Source: Verrucomicrobiota bacterium (GTDB taxonomy: Bacteria; Verrucomicrobiota; Verrucomicrobiia; Opitutales; Opitutaceae). From it: a stretch of 40,431 nt of DNA. The stretch is taken from contig JAEWBF010000089.1 in the NCBI GenBank assembly GCA_023391285.1, forward strand, positions 1-40,431, read 5' to 3'. This document shows, in pieces, positions 15,338 to 23,625 of the stretch. Position numbers and translations under genes: made by a program. Under the pieces are notes generated by a model. That model ran no database searches. It was not told the DNA's origin and saw nothing but the letters and a program-made list of their open reading frames with translations. Every line of letters begins with the position of its first letter. Within the stretch, counting starts at the first letter, position 1.

Positions 15338-16189
15338 ATGTTCGCCGGACTCACAGATCGCACCTGGATTTGGATCGCCGCGGCCTGCTATCTCGCCGGC
15401 TTGATCCTCGGCACGATCTCGCTCCTCCGCGGCACCCGCCAGTCCAAGGCAGCCATCAACCTCGTCATCGCTTTTGGCTACATCTGCCACCTTCTCGGCC
15501 TCTACGCCCGCGGCAAAGCCGTCGGCGGCTGCCCCTTGGGCAACATGTTCGAAATTTTTCAGTTCACCGCCTGGTCCGCCACCACCCTCTACCTCGTCCT
15601 CGGCGTCACCTTTCGCCTCAGCCTTCTCGGCTACTTCACCTCCTGTCTCGCCGCCGTCCTCACCGTCACCTCGCTCGCCATTCCCGCCTGGGACGCCACC
15701 CGTCGCGTGCAAATCTTCGGCGGCAATCCCTGGATCGAACTCCACGCCTCGCTCGCACTGTTCAGCTACGGCGTCTTCGCGCTCCTCGCCCTCACCGCGC
15801 TCATGCTCGTCCTCCGCCACCGCTCGTTAAAATCCAAAGACCTCGGCGGCTGGTTTTCTTTTCTCCCTTCCATCATCGAACTCGATCACATCAGCCTCCG
15901 CCTCCTCGTCGCTGGCGTCGTGCTCATGACCGCTTCACTCATCGGCGGCGCCGTTTACTGGATCCGCGACTTCGATACCGTCAACGTCACCAAACTCCTC
16001 TTCACCGTCGCCCTCTGGCTCGCCTACTCCGTCGCCCTCGCGCTTCGCTTGGGCGGACAGCTCCTCGCCCAACGCTTCGCCTGGACCTGCCTCGCCCTCT
16101 TCGGCGCCGCCCTCGTGTCGCTCGGCCCCGTCGACGCCAGCCGTCATCCGCCCGCGCTTCCCGCGCCCGATCACGTCGTGCCGCGATGA
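15338..16189 (+). CDS. hemX: HemX/CcsA-like membrane protein
   Basis: 283 residues with about eight membrane helices, matching the cytochrome c assembly (CcsA/HemX) family. It contains GYICHLLGLY, ELHASLALFSYGVFALLAL and ELDHISLRLLVAG, whose histidines are candidates for heme contact. I do not see the tryptophan-rich WWD motif of true CcsA, so a HemX-type role (control or support of glutamyl-tRNA reductase) fits better. The ATGA overlap with hemA supports this. Confidence 0.8.
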   Translation: MFAGLTDRTWIWIAAACYLAGLILGTISLLRGTRQSKAAINLVIAFGYICHLLGLYARGKAVGGCPLGNMFEIFQFTAWSATTLYLVLGVTFRLSLLGYFTSCLAAVLTVTSLAIPAWDATRRVQIFGGNPWIELHASLALFSYGVFALLALTALMLVLRHRSLKSKDLGGWFSFLPSIIELDHISLRLLVAGVVLMTASLIGGAVYWIRDFDTVNVTKLLFTVALWLAYSVALALRLGGQLLAQRFAWTCLALFGAALVSLGPVDASRHPPALPAPDHVVPR

Positions 16190-17262
16190 GTCAGGAAGCG
16201 TTCTTCGTTCTCGGCGCCACGCATCACACCACCCCGCTCGCCGTCCGCGAGCGGTTGTCGCTCGATGCCGATGCCGCCAGTCGTTTCGCCAGCCATCTCG
16301 CTCAACTGGGTAGTCTCCGCGAGTTCACGCTGCTCAACACCTGCAATCGCGTCGAATTCTACGGCGTCGCCAGCGATCCCGCCGCCGTCGCGCATATCCA
16401 GGCCGCCTTCTGCTCGCAGCAAAACGTCGACCCCGCCGAGTTCGAACGCGTCCGCCTCCATCTCCGCGGCCCCGCCGCGCTCCACCACCTCCTCGAGGTC
16501 GCGGCCGGCGTCGACTCCCAGATGGTCGGCGAAACCGAAATCTTCGGTCAGGTCAAAGACGCTTACGCGCGCGCCCAGTCCCGCGGCTACACCGGACCCG
16601 TCCTCAACCGAATTTTTCAAAAAGCGTTCCAAGCCGCAAAACACGTCCGCTCCAATACCGCCATCACCGAAGGCCACGTCAGCGTCGCCAACGTCGCCGT
16701 CGATCTCGCGCAAACCATCTTCGGCGAACTCGCCTCGACCAGCATCCTCCTCCTCGGCGCCGGCGACATCGGCGAGAAAACCGCCAAAGCCTTCCGCAGC
16801 CGCGACGCCGGCAGCCTCACCGTCGCGAGCCGCCGCCTCGAACGCGCGATGGAACTCGCCACTTCGCTCGGCGCCAGCGCCATGCCGTTCGAACAATGCG
16901 AATCGCGCCTCAGCGAATTCGACGTCGTCGTCTGCTCCACCTCCGCGCCCAGCACCGTCATCTCCGCCGAAGCGGCCAAAGCCGCGATGCACAAGCGTCC
17001 CGCCCGCCCGCTCTTCTTCATCGACCTCGCCCTGCCCCGCGACGTCGACGCCGCCGTCGCGAATCTTCAAAACGTCTTTCTCTACAACCTCGACGACCTC
17101 GCGAAGATCGCCGACGAAAACCGCGCCGCCCGCGAAGCCGAACTCGCCAAGTGCCGCACCCTCCTCGCCGACCGCGCCGCTTCCCTCTGGAAACAAATCG
17201 AACCCCGCCTCCCCGCCCGCTCACCCTCCAATGGAGGCGCGGTGCCCCCACCGCGCACTTAA
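16186..17262 (+). CDS. hemA: Glutamyl-tRNA reductase
   Basis: 358 residues. It reduces glutamyl-tRNA to glutamate-1-semialdehyde with NADPH, the first step of the C5 heme pathway. The catalytic domain has the nucleophile Cys53 (NTCNRVEFY), GVDSQMVGETEIFGQVKDAY follows, and the NADPH domain has LLLGAGDIGEKTAKAF. The C-terminal dimerisation domain is short compared with the usual total of about 420 residues. The last residues (NGGAVPPPR, 349-357) and the approach to the stop are encoded by a class B REP hairpin, so the gene may have lost its original end. The start is set by the ATGA overlap with hemX. Confidence 0.93.
   Translation: MSQEAFFVLGATHHTTPLAVRERLSLDADAASRFASHLAQLGSLREFTLLNTCNRVEFYGVASDPAAVAHIQAAFCSQQNVDPAEFERVRLHLRGPAALHHLLEVAAGVDSQMVGETEIFGQVKDAYARAQSRGYTGPVLNRIFQKAFQAAKHVRSNTAITEGHVSVANVAVDLAQTIFGELASTSILLLGAGDIGEKTAKAFRSRDAGSLTVASRRLERAMELATSLGASAMPFEQCESRLSEFDVVVCSTSAPSTVISAEAAKAAMHKRPARPLFFIDLALPRDVDAAVANLQNVFLYNLDDLAKIADENRAAREAELAKCRTLLADRAASLWKQIEPRLPARSPSNGGAVPPPRT
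17232..17256 (+). repeat. Class B REP hairpin upstream of the RAYT, inside hemA
   Basis: T, head GGAG, stem GCGCGGTG, loop CCCC, stem CACCGCGC. It ends 24 bp before the RAYT start and supplies the C-terminus of HemA. Confidence 0.88.
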
Positions 17263-17280
17263 CGCCACACCGCGGTCATC

Positions 17281-17733
17281 ATGCGCCTCCCCCACCTGCG
17301 CCCCTTCGACCGCGACCCGCTCTACTTAATCACCGCCTGCATCGCCGGGCGTCGTGAACTCCTCGCCAACTCGACGGCCCACGCAATCCTGTCCGCCGTA
17401 TGGACGCGCTCCGCCGAAATCGACGGCTGGTTCATCGGCCGCTACCTGCTGATGCTGGACCACATTCACCTTTTCGCGCGTCCTACCCGCACCGCTAAGC
17501 CGCTCGCGCAGTGGATCAAGACGTGGAAGTCCATCTCCTCCCGCGAACTCTCTCGCGCGCTCAACGTCCCCTCACCGATCTGGCAGCCCAACTACTTCGA
17601 CCACTTCATCCGTTCCTCCCAAAGTTATTCGGAAAAATGGGACTACGTGAGCGCAAATCCAGTCCGCAAAAACCTGGTCTCTCGCCCAAGCGATTGGCCG
17701 TGGCAGGGTGAGATCCATTCGGTGCGCTTCTGA
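17281..17733 (+). CDS. REP-associated tyrosine transposase (RAYT, Y1/IS200-like)
   Basis: 150 residues. The HUH metal motif is DHIHLF (His61, His63), followed by WIKTWKSISS and the C-terminal Y(V)SANPVRKNLV pattern with Tyr116 and Tyr122 as candidate nucleophiles. RAYTs are single-copy domesticated relatives of IS200/IS605 transposases that nick at REP hairpins with a short GTAG- or GGAG-type head. Here GGAG-headed hairpins flank the gene: 17232-17256 before it, and a facing pair at 17735-17801 that begins one base after its stop. This supports a functional link. No target-site duplication or IS-like terminal repeats are evident. Confidence 0.88.
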   Translation: MRLPHLRPFDRDPLYLITACIAGRRELLANSTAHAILSAVWTRSAEIDGWFIGRYLLMLDHIHLFARPTRTAKPLAQWIKTWKSISSRELSRALNVPSPIWQPNYFDHFIRSSQSYSEKWDYVSANPVRKNLVSRPSDWPWQGEIHSVRF

Positions 17734-17734
17734 A

Positions 17735-17801
17735 GGCGGGTGAGGGCACCCGCCCTCCATCCCCTTTCCCGACTCATGGAGGCGCGGTGCCCCCACCGCG
17801 C
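17735..17801. repeat. Facing pair of class B REP hairpins (REPIN-like) after the RAYT
   Basis: On the minus strand, 17759-17735 reads T, GGAG, stem GGCGGGTG, loop CCCT, stem CACCCGCC. On the plus strand, 17777-17801 reads T, GGAG, stem GCGCGGTG, loop CCCC, stem CACCGCGC. The two heads face each other across 17 bp. The stems differ in sequence but both are perfect. Confidence 0.85.
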
Positions 17802-17809
17802 ATCAGTTC

Positions 17810-20800
17810 TCACCCCCGCCCCACCCGCGCCCGCTCCAACGCCTCCTCCAACTCCTCCGGCCGGATCGGCTTCGTCAGATAGTCATCCATTCCCGCAGCA
17901 AGGCACCGCTCGCGATCGCCCGTCATCGCATTCGCCGTCACCGCAATAATCCACGGCCGCTCGCCGGTCGGATCCTCCCCCAGCTTTCTCGCCGCCTCGA
18001 GCCCGTCCATTTCCGGCATCTGCACGTCCATCAAAATCACATCGTAGCGATGCCGCGCCACCGCCTCGAGCACCTCGTGCCCGTTCGCCGCCACGTCCGC
18101 CTTGTATCCAAGTTTCGACAACATCAGCAGCGCCACCTTCTGGTTCACGCGATTATCCTCCGCCAGCAACACCCGCTCCTTCCTCGTCACCGCCACCTCC
18201 CCCGCCGATGGAGGCGCGGTGCCCCCACCGCGCAATTCCTCCTTCACCTCTCCCTTCACCCCCACCAAACGCGTCAACACCTCCAAAATCTGCGACGGCT
18301 TCGCCGGCTTGCTCAACGCCGCCGCAAACAACTCCCGCTCGCCCGCCGCCTCGCGCTGCCCCACCGAAGACAACAACACCAGCGGCAGCCGCCCCGCATC
18401 CCTTCGCGCCCGAATCGCCCGCGCCAGCATCACGCCATCCATCTCCGGCATCTGCATGTCGAGAATCGCCACGTCGAACTCCGCTCCGTCATCCAGCCAG
18501 CGCAACGCCTCCTCACCCGAGGCCGCCGCGCGCGAAACCATTTCCCAGCCCGCCGCCATCGTCGTCAAAATCCGCCGGCTCGTCGCATTGTCATCCACCA
18601 CCAACAGCCGCTTGCCTCCCATCTGCGAACGCCCGCTCGCCAGATACGGCCGCGGACGACTCGCCTCCACGCCAACCGCCACCGTGAACCGAAACGTCGA
18701 CCCTTTCCCCACCTCGCTCTCCACCCACATTTCTCCTCCCATCATCTCCGCCAGCCGCTTGCTGATCGCGAGTCCCAAACCCGTTCCGCCAAACTTGCGC
18801 GTGGTCGAAGCGTCCACCTGTGAAAACGATCGAAATAGCCGCGGCAGCCCCTCCGCCGGAATCCCAATTCCTGTATCCCTCACCGCGAAGCTCAGCACCG
18901 TCCGCCCCGCCTCCTTCGGCTCCGCCTTCACGCTCACCACCACTTCCCCTGCGGCCGTGAACTTCACCGCATTGCCCAGCAGATTGACCAACACCTGCCC
19001 CAGCCGCGTTGCGTCGCCCCGCACGGTTCCCGGCACGCCGTCCGCAATCTCATAGAGCAAATCGATCTGCTTCTCCGCCGCGCGCGGCGCCAGCAAATCC
19101 AGCGCACTCTCCACACAGCCGCGCAACTCGAACGGCTCGTCCTCCAGGTGCAGATGCCCCGACTCGATCTTCGAAAAATCGAGGATGTCATTGATGATCG
19201 TCAGCAGCGCCTCGCCACTCTGCCGGATCGTCTCCGCGTATTCGCGTTGCTGCGACGTCAGCGCCGTGTCCAACAGCAGATTCGTCATTCCAATCACGCC
19301 GTTCATCGGCGTGCGAATCTCGTGGCTCATCGTCGCGAGGAATTCGCTCTTCGCCTTGTTCGCCCGCTCCGCCGCATCCCGCGCCTCGCGCAATTCATCC
19401 GCCTGCCGCCTCCGCTCCGTGATATCCACCACGGTCGCCACTTCCTGTTCGATCTTCCCCTCCGGCCCGCGATACACGCGTCCCGTCAACACCACCCACA
19501 CCACCTTGCCGTCGGGCCGCCGATACCGTTTCTCCAGCGTAAACTCGTCCCCGCCGCCCGCCTTGATCCGTTGATATTCCGCCTCCTGCCGCGCCGCGTC
19601 TTCCGGAAAACTGACTTTCTGAAAATCCTCGTAGGTCACATGCGGCCCCGGCGTCAGGCCGCTGATTCGAAACATCCCATCGTTGAACCAATACGCACGC
19701 CGCTCCGAATCGTCCGTCCACGTCACCCCGATCGGCATCGCGTTTAGAATGAATCTCAGCTGCGCCTCCCGCTTCGCCAGCTCCTGCTGCGCCTTGCGTC
19801 GCGCCGTGACATCCAACTGCAGCCCCATGTAGCCGATCGCCTGCCCTTGCGAATCCCTCAACTGCTGCAGGTCCAACTCCACCCAGCACTTCTCCCCCGT
19901 CTTCGTATAGTTGAGAATCTCGCAGCGAAACGCCGCTCCCGTCCCCACCGTTCTCTCCAGATCCGCAAACACGCTCTCATCCGTCTCGGGACCGCTCAGC
20001 ATTTCGTTCACCCGCCGGCCGCGCATTTCGCTCAACGTATAACCAAACAATCGCGTGAACGCGTCGTTCACCCACTCCACCCGCCACTCGCGATCCATCA
20101 ACACCACGCCGCTCGCCGTCTTGCTCGCCACCAACGCCAGCTTCCGCGATTCCACCTCCGCCCGCTGCAGCGTGCTCGTCACCCGCGCCGTCTCGCTCCA
20201 CGCGCGACTCCGCGAACGCAGCAGCGTGCCGGCAAACGCCGCCGTCATCCCGCTCAGCCCCAACCCGCAGGCCAGCACCATCCACGGCAGCCCCCGTTCG
20301 CCTCGCCGGTCGAAGAGATCGTTCGTCGCAATCTCCAGCGTCCACACCTGCCCGTGCACCGGCAACGGCACCGTCTGCACGAAGGCCGGCGACCCCTCGC
20401 CCGCCTTCGGCGTCGATGCAAACAGGAGCGTTCCCGCCAACTTGCCTTCCCCTTCGAAGGCGCGCAATTCCAGCTGCTCGTCCGCCACCCCGCGCATGAT
20501 CTGATCGATCCGCAGCGACGCATACACCCAGCCCTCCAGCTTTTCGAGCCGTTCCTCCTCCGTCGACGGCACCACTTCGTCGCGATAGAACGGCAGAAAC
20601 AACAGACATCCCGGCACCCGTCCGTCGCCTTCGATCAATCGTATCCGTCTCGTCAACACGGCCGTCCCCGCCCGCATCGCTCGCTCCGCCGCTTCCCGCC
20701 TCGTTGTTCCCCAAGCGATGTCCTTCCCGATGGCGTCGACGTTTCTCACCAGCGGCTCCATCGCGGTCACCAAATACGCTTCCGCCCCCGCTCCTTCCCT

Positions 20801-21196
20801 TTGCACCGTCACCCGCGGGCCGACTTCGCTGCGCAATCTTTCCTCCCACTCCGTCAACGCCTCCCGTGCCACCCGCCGCGCGATTCCCAATCCCACCACG
20901 CCTTCGTCGAGAAAGGGATTCATCGATCCCACAAACCGCACCCAGCGCTCCCGGCCCAAATCGGTTTCGGCCGACACCAGCGCGCGCGCCGCCATCAGCG
21001 CCTCCTCGGTCGCATCAAACCGCCTCTTCACCGCCGCGAGCACGCGATCCGACAACCGCGCAAACCGCGCCGCCTCCTGCTCCTCGAGCAGTCGCTCCGT
21101 ATTCCGCCATGCCGCGAACGTCAGCAGCGCACCGAACAAAAACACCGCAACGGGCGTCACCACGTGCAGTCGAAGTCTTCCCGGCGGCTTCATCAT
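17810..21196 (-). CDS. Hybrid sensor histidine kinase (CHASE-PAS-PAS-HisKA-HATPase-REC-REC)
   Basis: 1,128 residues. Order: membrane helix (about 10-30); CHASE-like extracytoplasmic sensor (about 60-290); membrane helix (about 303-325); two PAS/PAC units (about 350-466 and 475-595); HisKA with phospho-acceptor His625 (ATMSHEIRTPMNG); HATPase with VNLLGNAVKFT, DTGIGIP and GGTGLGL; receiver 1 with Asp913; receiver 2 with Asp1057. There is no HPt domain, so a separate phosphotransfer protein may be needed. The linker between the receivers (residues 989-997, RGGGTAPPS) is encoded by a class B REP hairpin. ATG ATG at 21196 leaves the start uncertain by one codon. The target is unknown. Confidence 0.9.
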   Translation of the reverse strand: MMKPPGRLRLHVVTPVAVFLFGALLTFAAWRNTERLLEEQEAARFARLSDRVLAAVKRRFDATEEALMAARALVSAETDLGRERWVRFVGSMNPFLDEGVVGLGIARRVAREALTEWEERLRSEVGPRVTVQREGAGAEAYLVTAMEPLVRNVDAIGKDIAWGTTRREAAERAMRAGTAVLTRRIRLIEGDGRVPGCLLFLPFYRDEVVPSTEEERLEKLEGWVYASLRIDQIMRGVADEQLELRAFEGEGKLAGTLLFASTPKAGEGSPAFVQTVPLPVHGQVWTLEIATNDLFDRRGERGLPWMVLACGLGLSGMTAAFAGTLLRSRSRAWSETARVTSTLQRAEVESRKLALVASKTASGVVLMDREWRVEWVNDAFTRLFGYTLSEMRGRRVNEMLSGPETDESVFADLERTVGTGAAFRCEILNYTKTGEKCWVELDLQQLRDSQGQAIGYMGLQLDVTARRKAQQELAKREAQLRFILNAMPIGVTWTDDSERRAYWFNDGMFRISGLTPGPHVTYEDFQKVSFPEDAARQEAEYQRIKAGGGDEFTLEKRYRRPDGKVVWVVLTGRVYRGPEGKIEQEVATVVDITERRRQADELREARDAAERANKAKSEFLATMSHEIRTPMNGVIGMTNLLLDTALTSQQREYAETIRQSGEALLTIINDILDFSKIESGHLHLEDEPFELRGCVESALDLLAPRAAEKQIDLLYEIADGVPGTVRGDATRLGQVLVNLLGNAVKFTAAGEVVVSVKAEPKEAGRTVLSFAVRDTGIGIPAEGLPRLFRSFSQVDASTTRKFGGTGLGLAISKRLAEMMGGEMWVESEVGKGSTFRFTVAVGVEASRPRPYLASGRSQMGGKRLLVVDDNATSRRILTTMAAGWEMVSRAAASGEEALRWLDDGAEFDVAILDMQMPEMDGVMLARAIRARRDAGRLPLVLLSSVGQREAAGERELFAAALSKPAKPSQILEVLTRLVGVKGEVKEELRGGGTAPPSAGEVAVTRKERVLLAEDNRVNQKVALLMLSKLGYKADVAANGHEVLEAVARHRYDVILMDVQMPEMDGLEAARKLGEDPTGERPWIIAVTANAMTGDRERCLAAGMDDYLTKPIRPEELEEALERARVGRG
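18209..18233 (+). repeat. Class B REP hairpin inside the hybrid kinase gene
   Basis: T, head GGAG, stem GCGCGGTG, loop CCCC, stem CACCGCGC, identical to the RAYT-flanking copies. It is in frame with the minus-strand kinase, in the linker between its two receiver domains. Confidence 0.88.
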
Positions 21197-21244
21197 CTGG
21201 GAATCACACGATGAGCACCCTGCCCGCGCGCGCCAGCCGCAACC

Positions 21245-22417
21245 TCACGCCAATCCGCTTTGGTGCAACACCCACTCCGCTGCGCTCCCTTCCGCCTTTT
21301 CGTTCAACAATTCCCGCAACCGCCGCGCCTGCTCCGCCGTCCGCTCGCGCCGCGCCGGATCCTCCAGCGCCGCCCGCAACTCCTTCGCCAGCGCCTCCGG
21401 CGTCGCCGCGCCTTGCACGAACTCCGGATACATCTCTTCACCCAACAGCAAATTCGCGATCCCGATAAACTTCACTTTCACCACCATCCGTCCGATCGCA
21501 TACGTCAGCGGATCCGTTCGATACGTGATCGCCCCCGGAATTCCCGCCAGCGCGCAGTGCATCGACATCGTCCCGCTCGTCGTCAACACCGCCGCCGCTC
21601 GCACCGGTCCCGTCGTTTCACCGACCTTCACGAGTTCGACCGACAGCCTGCCGCCCGCGCGGCGCGACACCTCCGCCTCCACCACCCGCCGAATCTCCTC
21701 ACTGGGATAAAGCACCACTGCCTTCCGCCCACCGCCCGCCCGCTCGAACGCTTCCGCCAACACCGGAAAAATCCTCCTCACCGGCCCGCGCCGACTGCCC
21801 GGCAACAACAACACCGGTCCATTCCGGTCGTAACTCACCGGCGCGACGTAATCCGCCGCCACAAACGGGTGCCCCACAAATCTCACCGGCAGCCTCGTGT
21901 CCGCATACACCTGCTGCTCGAAGGGAAAAATCGATGCGAGCCCATCGAGGTGCTCCGCCATCTTGAACCGCCGCCCCGCCCGCGACGCCCACACCTGCGG
22001 ACTGATGTAATACAGCGTCTTCACCGTCCCGCCCGCCTTCGCCGAAATCCCGCGCGCAAACAGCTGCTCCGCGATCCGCAGATTCAACCCCGACGAATCG
22101 ACAAAGCACACCGCCTGCGGCCGATGCTCGCCGATCCATCGCACGATCTCCGCGATCAGTTTCTTGTAATACGAAATCTTTGCCACCACCGCGAACCCCA
22201 TCGCCGACGATGCCGTGAGATCCTTCAACAACTCCGCCCCCGCCGCCGCCAACCGCGGCCCGCCCAATGCCGCCACCACCGTCCCCGGCCGGCGGCGAAT
22301 CACCTCCCGCACCATCCGCCCCGCATGCTCATCCCCGGAATGCTCCGCCGCAATCACCAGCAAATCCACCCGCCCCGCCGTCGGCGCCGGCAACGTCACC
22401 GAATTTTCAATACTCAT
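21245..22417 (-). CDS. lpxB: Lipid-A-disaccharide synthase
   Basis: 390 residues, full length for the family. It condenses UDP-diacylglucosamine with lipid X in lipid A synthesis on the inner face of the inner membrane. Recognisable segments are IAAEHSGDEHAG at the N-terminus, ALGGPRLAAAGAELL, YYISPQVWASRAGR, LLLPGSRRGPVRR and TTSGTMSMHCALAGIPG. Its presence shows a Gram-negative outer membrane with LPS. It follows the Gfo/Idh/MocA gene after a 119-bp gap and precedes the kinase gene by 48 bp. Confidence 0.93.
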   Translation of the reverse strand: MSIENSVTLPAPTAGRVDLLVIAAEHSGDEHAGRMVREVIRRRPGTVVAALGGPRLAAAGAELLKDLTASSAMGFAVVAKISYYKKLIAEIVRWIGEHRPQAVCFVDSSGLNLRIAEQLFARGISAKAGGTVKTLYYISPQVWASRAGRRFKMAEHLDGLASIFPFEQQVYADTRLPVRFVGHPFVAADYVAPVSYDRNGPVLLLPGSRRGPVRRIFPVLAEAFERAGGGRKAVVLYPSEEIRRVVEAEVSRRAGGRLSVELVKVGETTGPVRAAAVLTTSGTMSMHCALAGIPGAITYRTDPLTYAIGRMVVKVKFIGIANLLLGEEMYPEFVQGAATPEALAKELRAALEDPARRERTAEQARRLRELLNEKAEGSAAEWVLHQSGLA

Positions 22418-22465
22418 TCCATCCCTCCTCTAATCCACGAATTCACCCGGATACACACCCCTGCC

Positions 22466-22497
22466 TCTTCGTGTTCATTCGTGTCCATTCGTGGTTC
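22466..22497 (+). repeat. CATTCGTGTCCATTCGTGG-type dispersed repeat, copy 2
   Basis: Near-identical to 12261-12292. It lies in the gap between lpxB and the oxidoreductase gene and is followed by further TGCGC/TTTGCGG repeat-like sequence up to about 22530. Confidence 0.65.
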
Positions 22498-22536
22498 TCC
22501 CTTTGCGCATTCTGCGCCTCTTTGCGGCCATCTTTC

Positions 22537-23562
22537 TCACCCTTTCTTCGCATTCTTGATCTGCTCCGTCACCGTAATCGCCACCTCGAGCGCACTCTTC
22601 CCCAACGCCGCCCCCACCTTCGGCTGCTGCAACGCCGCCACGCTCTCCACGAAACTCTTCAACTCGATCGCGAGCGGCTCGCCTTTCTCGATCGGAATAT
22701 CCTGCACCGGCACCGAGCTCACATCGCCCGGCTTCGCCAAACCCACCTTCAGCTTCAACCCATACGCGATCAAATCGCTCTTCTTCACCAGATGACCTTT
22801 CTGGTTCATGAAATCGAGCGACAGATATGCGTTGTCCTGAAACACCCGGATCTCCCGGTTCTTCTTCAAACTCATCCGGCTCGCGCTCAGATTCGCCACG
22901 CACCCGTTCTCGAACTCGATCCGCGCATTCGCGATGTCCTCCGTCTTCGACAACACGCTGATGCCCACGCTGTCGATCTTCCGGATCGGCGATTTCACCA
23001 GCGCCAGCACCACGCCGATGTCGTGTATCATCAAATCCAGCACAACCCCCACCTCCGTCCCGCGCGTCTGATACGGCGCCAGCCGCTCCGCCGTGATATA
23101 CCCCGGCCGGTCGATGTGCTTTTCCAAAAAACTCATCACCGGATTGAAATGCTCGATGTGCCCCACCTGCACGAGCCGGTTCGCCTTCTGCGCCGCCGCC
23201 AGCACCCGCTCCGCCTCCTCCAGCGTCGCGCACAATGGTTTCTCGATCAGCAAATGACACCCTTGCTCGAGCAACGGCACCGCCACCTCCGCATGCCGGT
23301 CCGTCGGCACCACGATCGACACCGCATCGCACGCCGCGCCTAACTCCGCCAGCGTCGCAAACCGTCGACACCCAAACTTCTCACAAATCTCCTTCGCCCG
23401 CGCATCGCTCGCCTCGAAGAGTCCCACGAACTCCACCTCCGGCATCGCCGCATAAATCCGCGCATGATGCTGCCCCAGTGACCCCACTCCCGCGACACCG
23501 CAGCGAATGCGGGCTCCGCCCGCGGTTCCGAGTTTCGAGTTTCGAGTTCCGAGTAAACCCAT
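22537..23562 (-). CDS. Gfo/Idh/MocA-family sugar dehydrogenase, possible UDP-GlcNAc 3-dehydrogenase
   Basis: 341 residues. The NAD-binding Rossmann motif GVAGVGSLGQHHARIY lies at about 22-37, the family EKPL motif is in LLIEKPLCA, and a catalytic-type histidine lies in VVLDLMIHDIGVVLAL. Position next to lpxB recalls gnnA, which makes the 3-keto sugar used for diamino-lipid A; no gnnB-type aminotransferase is in the window, so this stays a guess. Residues about 4-16 (LGTRNSKLGTAGG) are encoded by a TTCGAG-type simple-sequence tract, and the ATG at 23562 is the only good start. Confidence 0.82.
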   Translation of the reverse strand: MGLLGTRNSKLGTAGGARIRCGVAGVGSLGQHHARIYAAMPEVEFVGLFEASDARAKEICEKFGCRRFATLAELGAACDAVSIVVPTDRHAEVAVPLLEQGCHLLIEKPLCATLEEAERVLAAAQKANRLVQVGHIEHFNPVMSFLEKHIDRPGYITAERLAPYQTRGTEVGVVLDLMIHDIGVVLALVKSPIRKIDSVGISVLSKTEDIANARIEFENGCVANLSASRMSLKKNREIRVFQDNAYLSLDFMNQKGHLVKKSDLIAYGLKLKVGLAKPGDVSSVPVQDIPIEKGEPLAIELKSFVESVAALQQPKVGAALGKSALEVAITVTEQIKNAKKG

Positions 23563-23625
23563 GGCTTAACTCAACGGACTCGCCCGCCCGCCTCAACTCT
23601 GAACCCGGAACTCCGAACCCGGAAC
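23522..23625. repeat. Two simple-sequence tracts flanking the lolD/oxidoreductase junction
   Basis: Tract 1 (23522-23560) consists of TTCCGAG, TTTCGAG, TTTCGAG and TTCCGAG units and encodes the oxidoreductase N-terminus. Tract 2 (23592-23625) consists of CTCAACTCTGAACCCGGAA and a near copy of its second half, and encodes the last residues of LolD (GSEFRVQS). Confidence 0.65.

Noticed and set aside
17232..17801. Complete insertion sequence with terminal inverted repeats
   Set aside because: The flanking hairpins are REP elements also found alone elsewhere; no target duplication is seen, which fits a RAYT locus rather than an IS.
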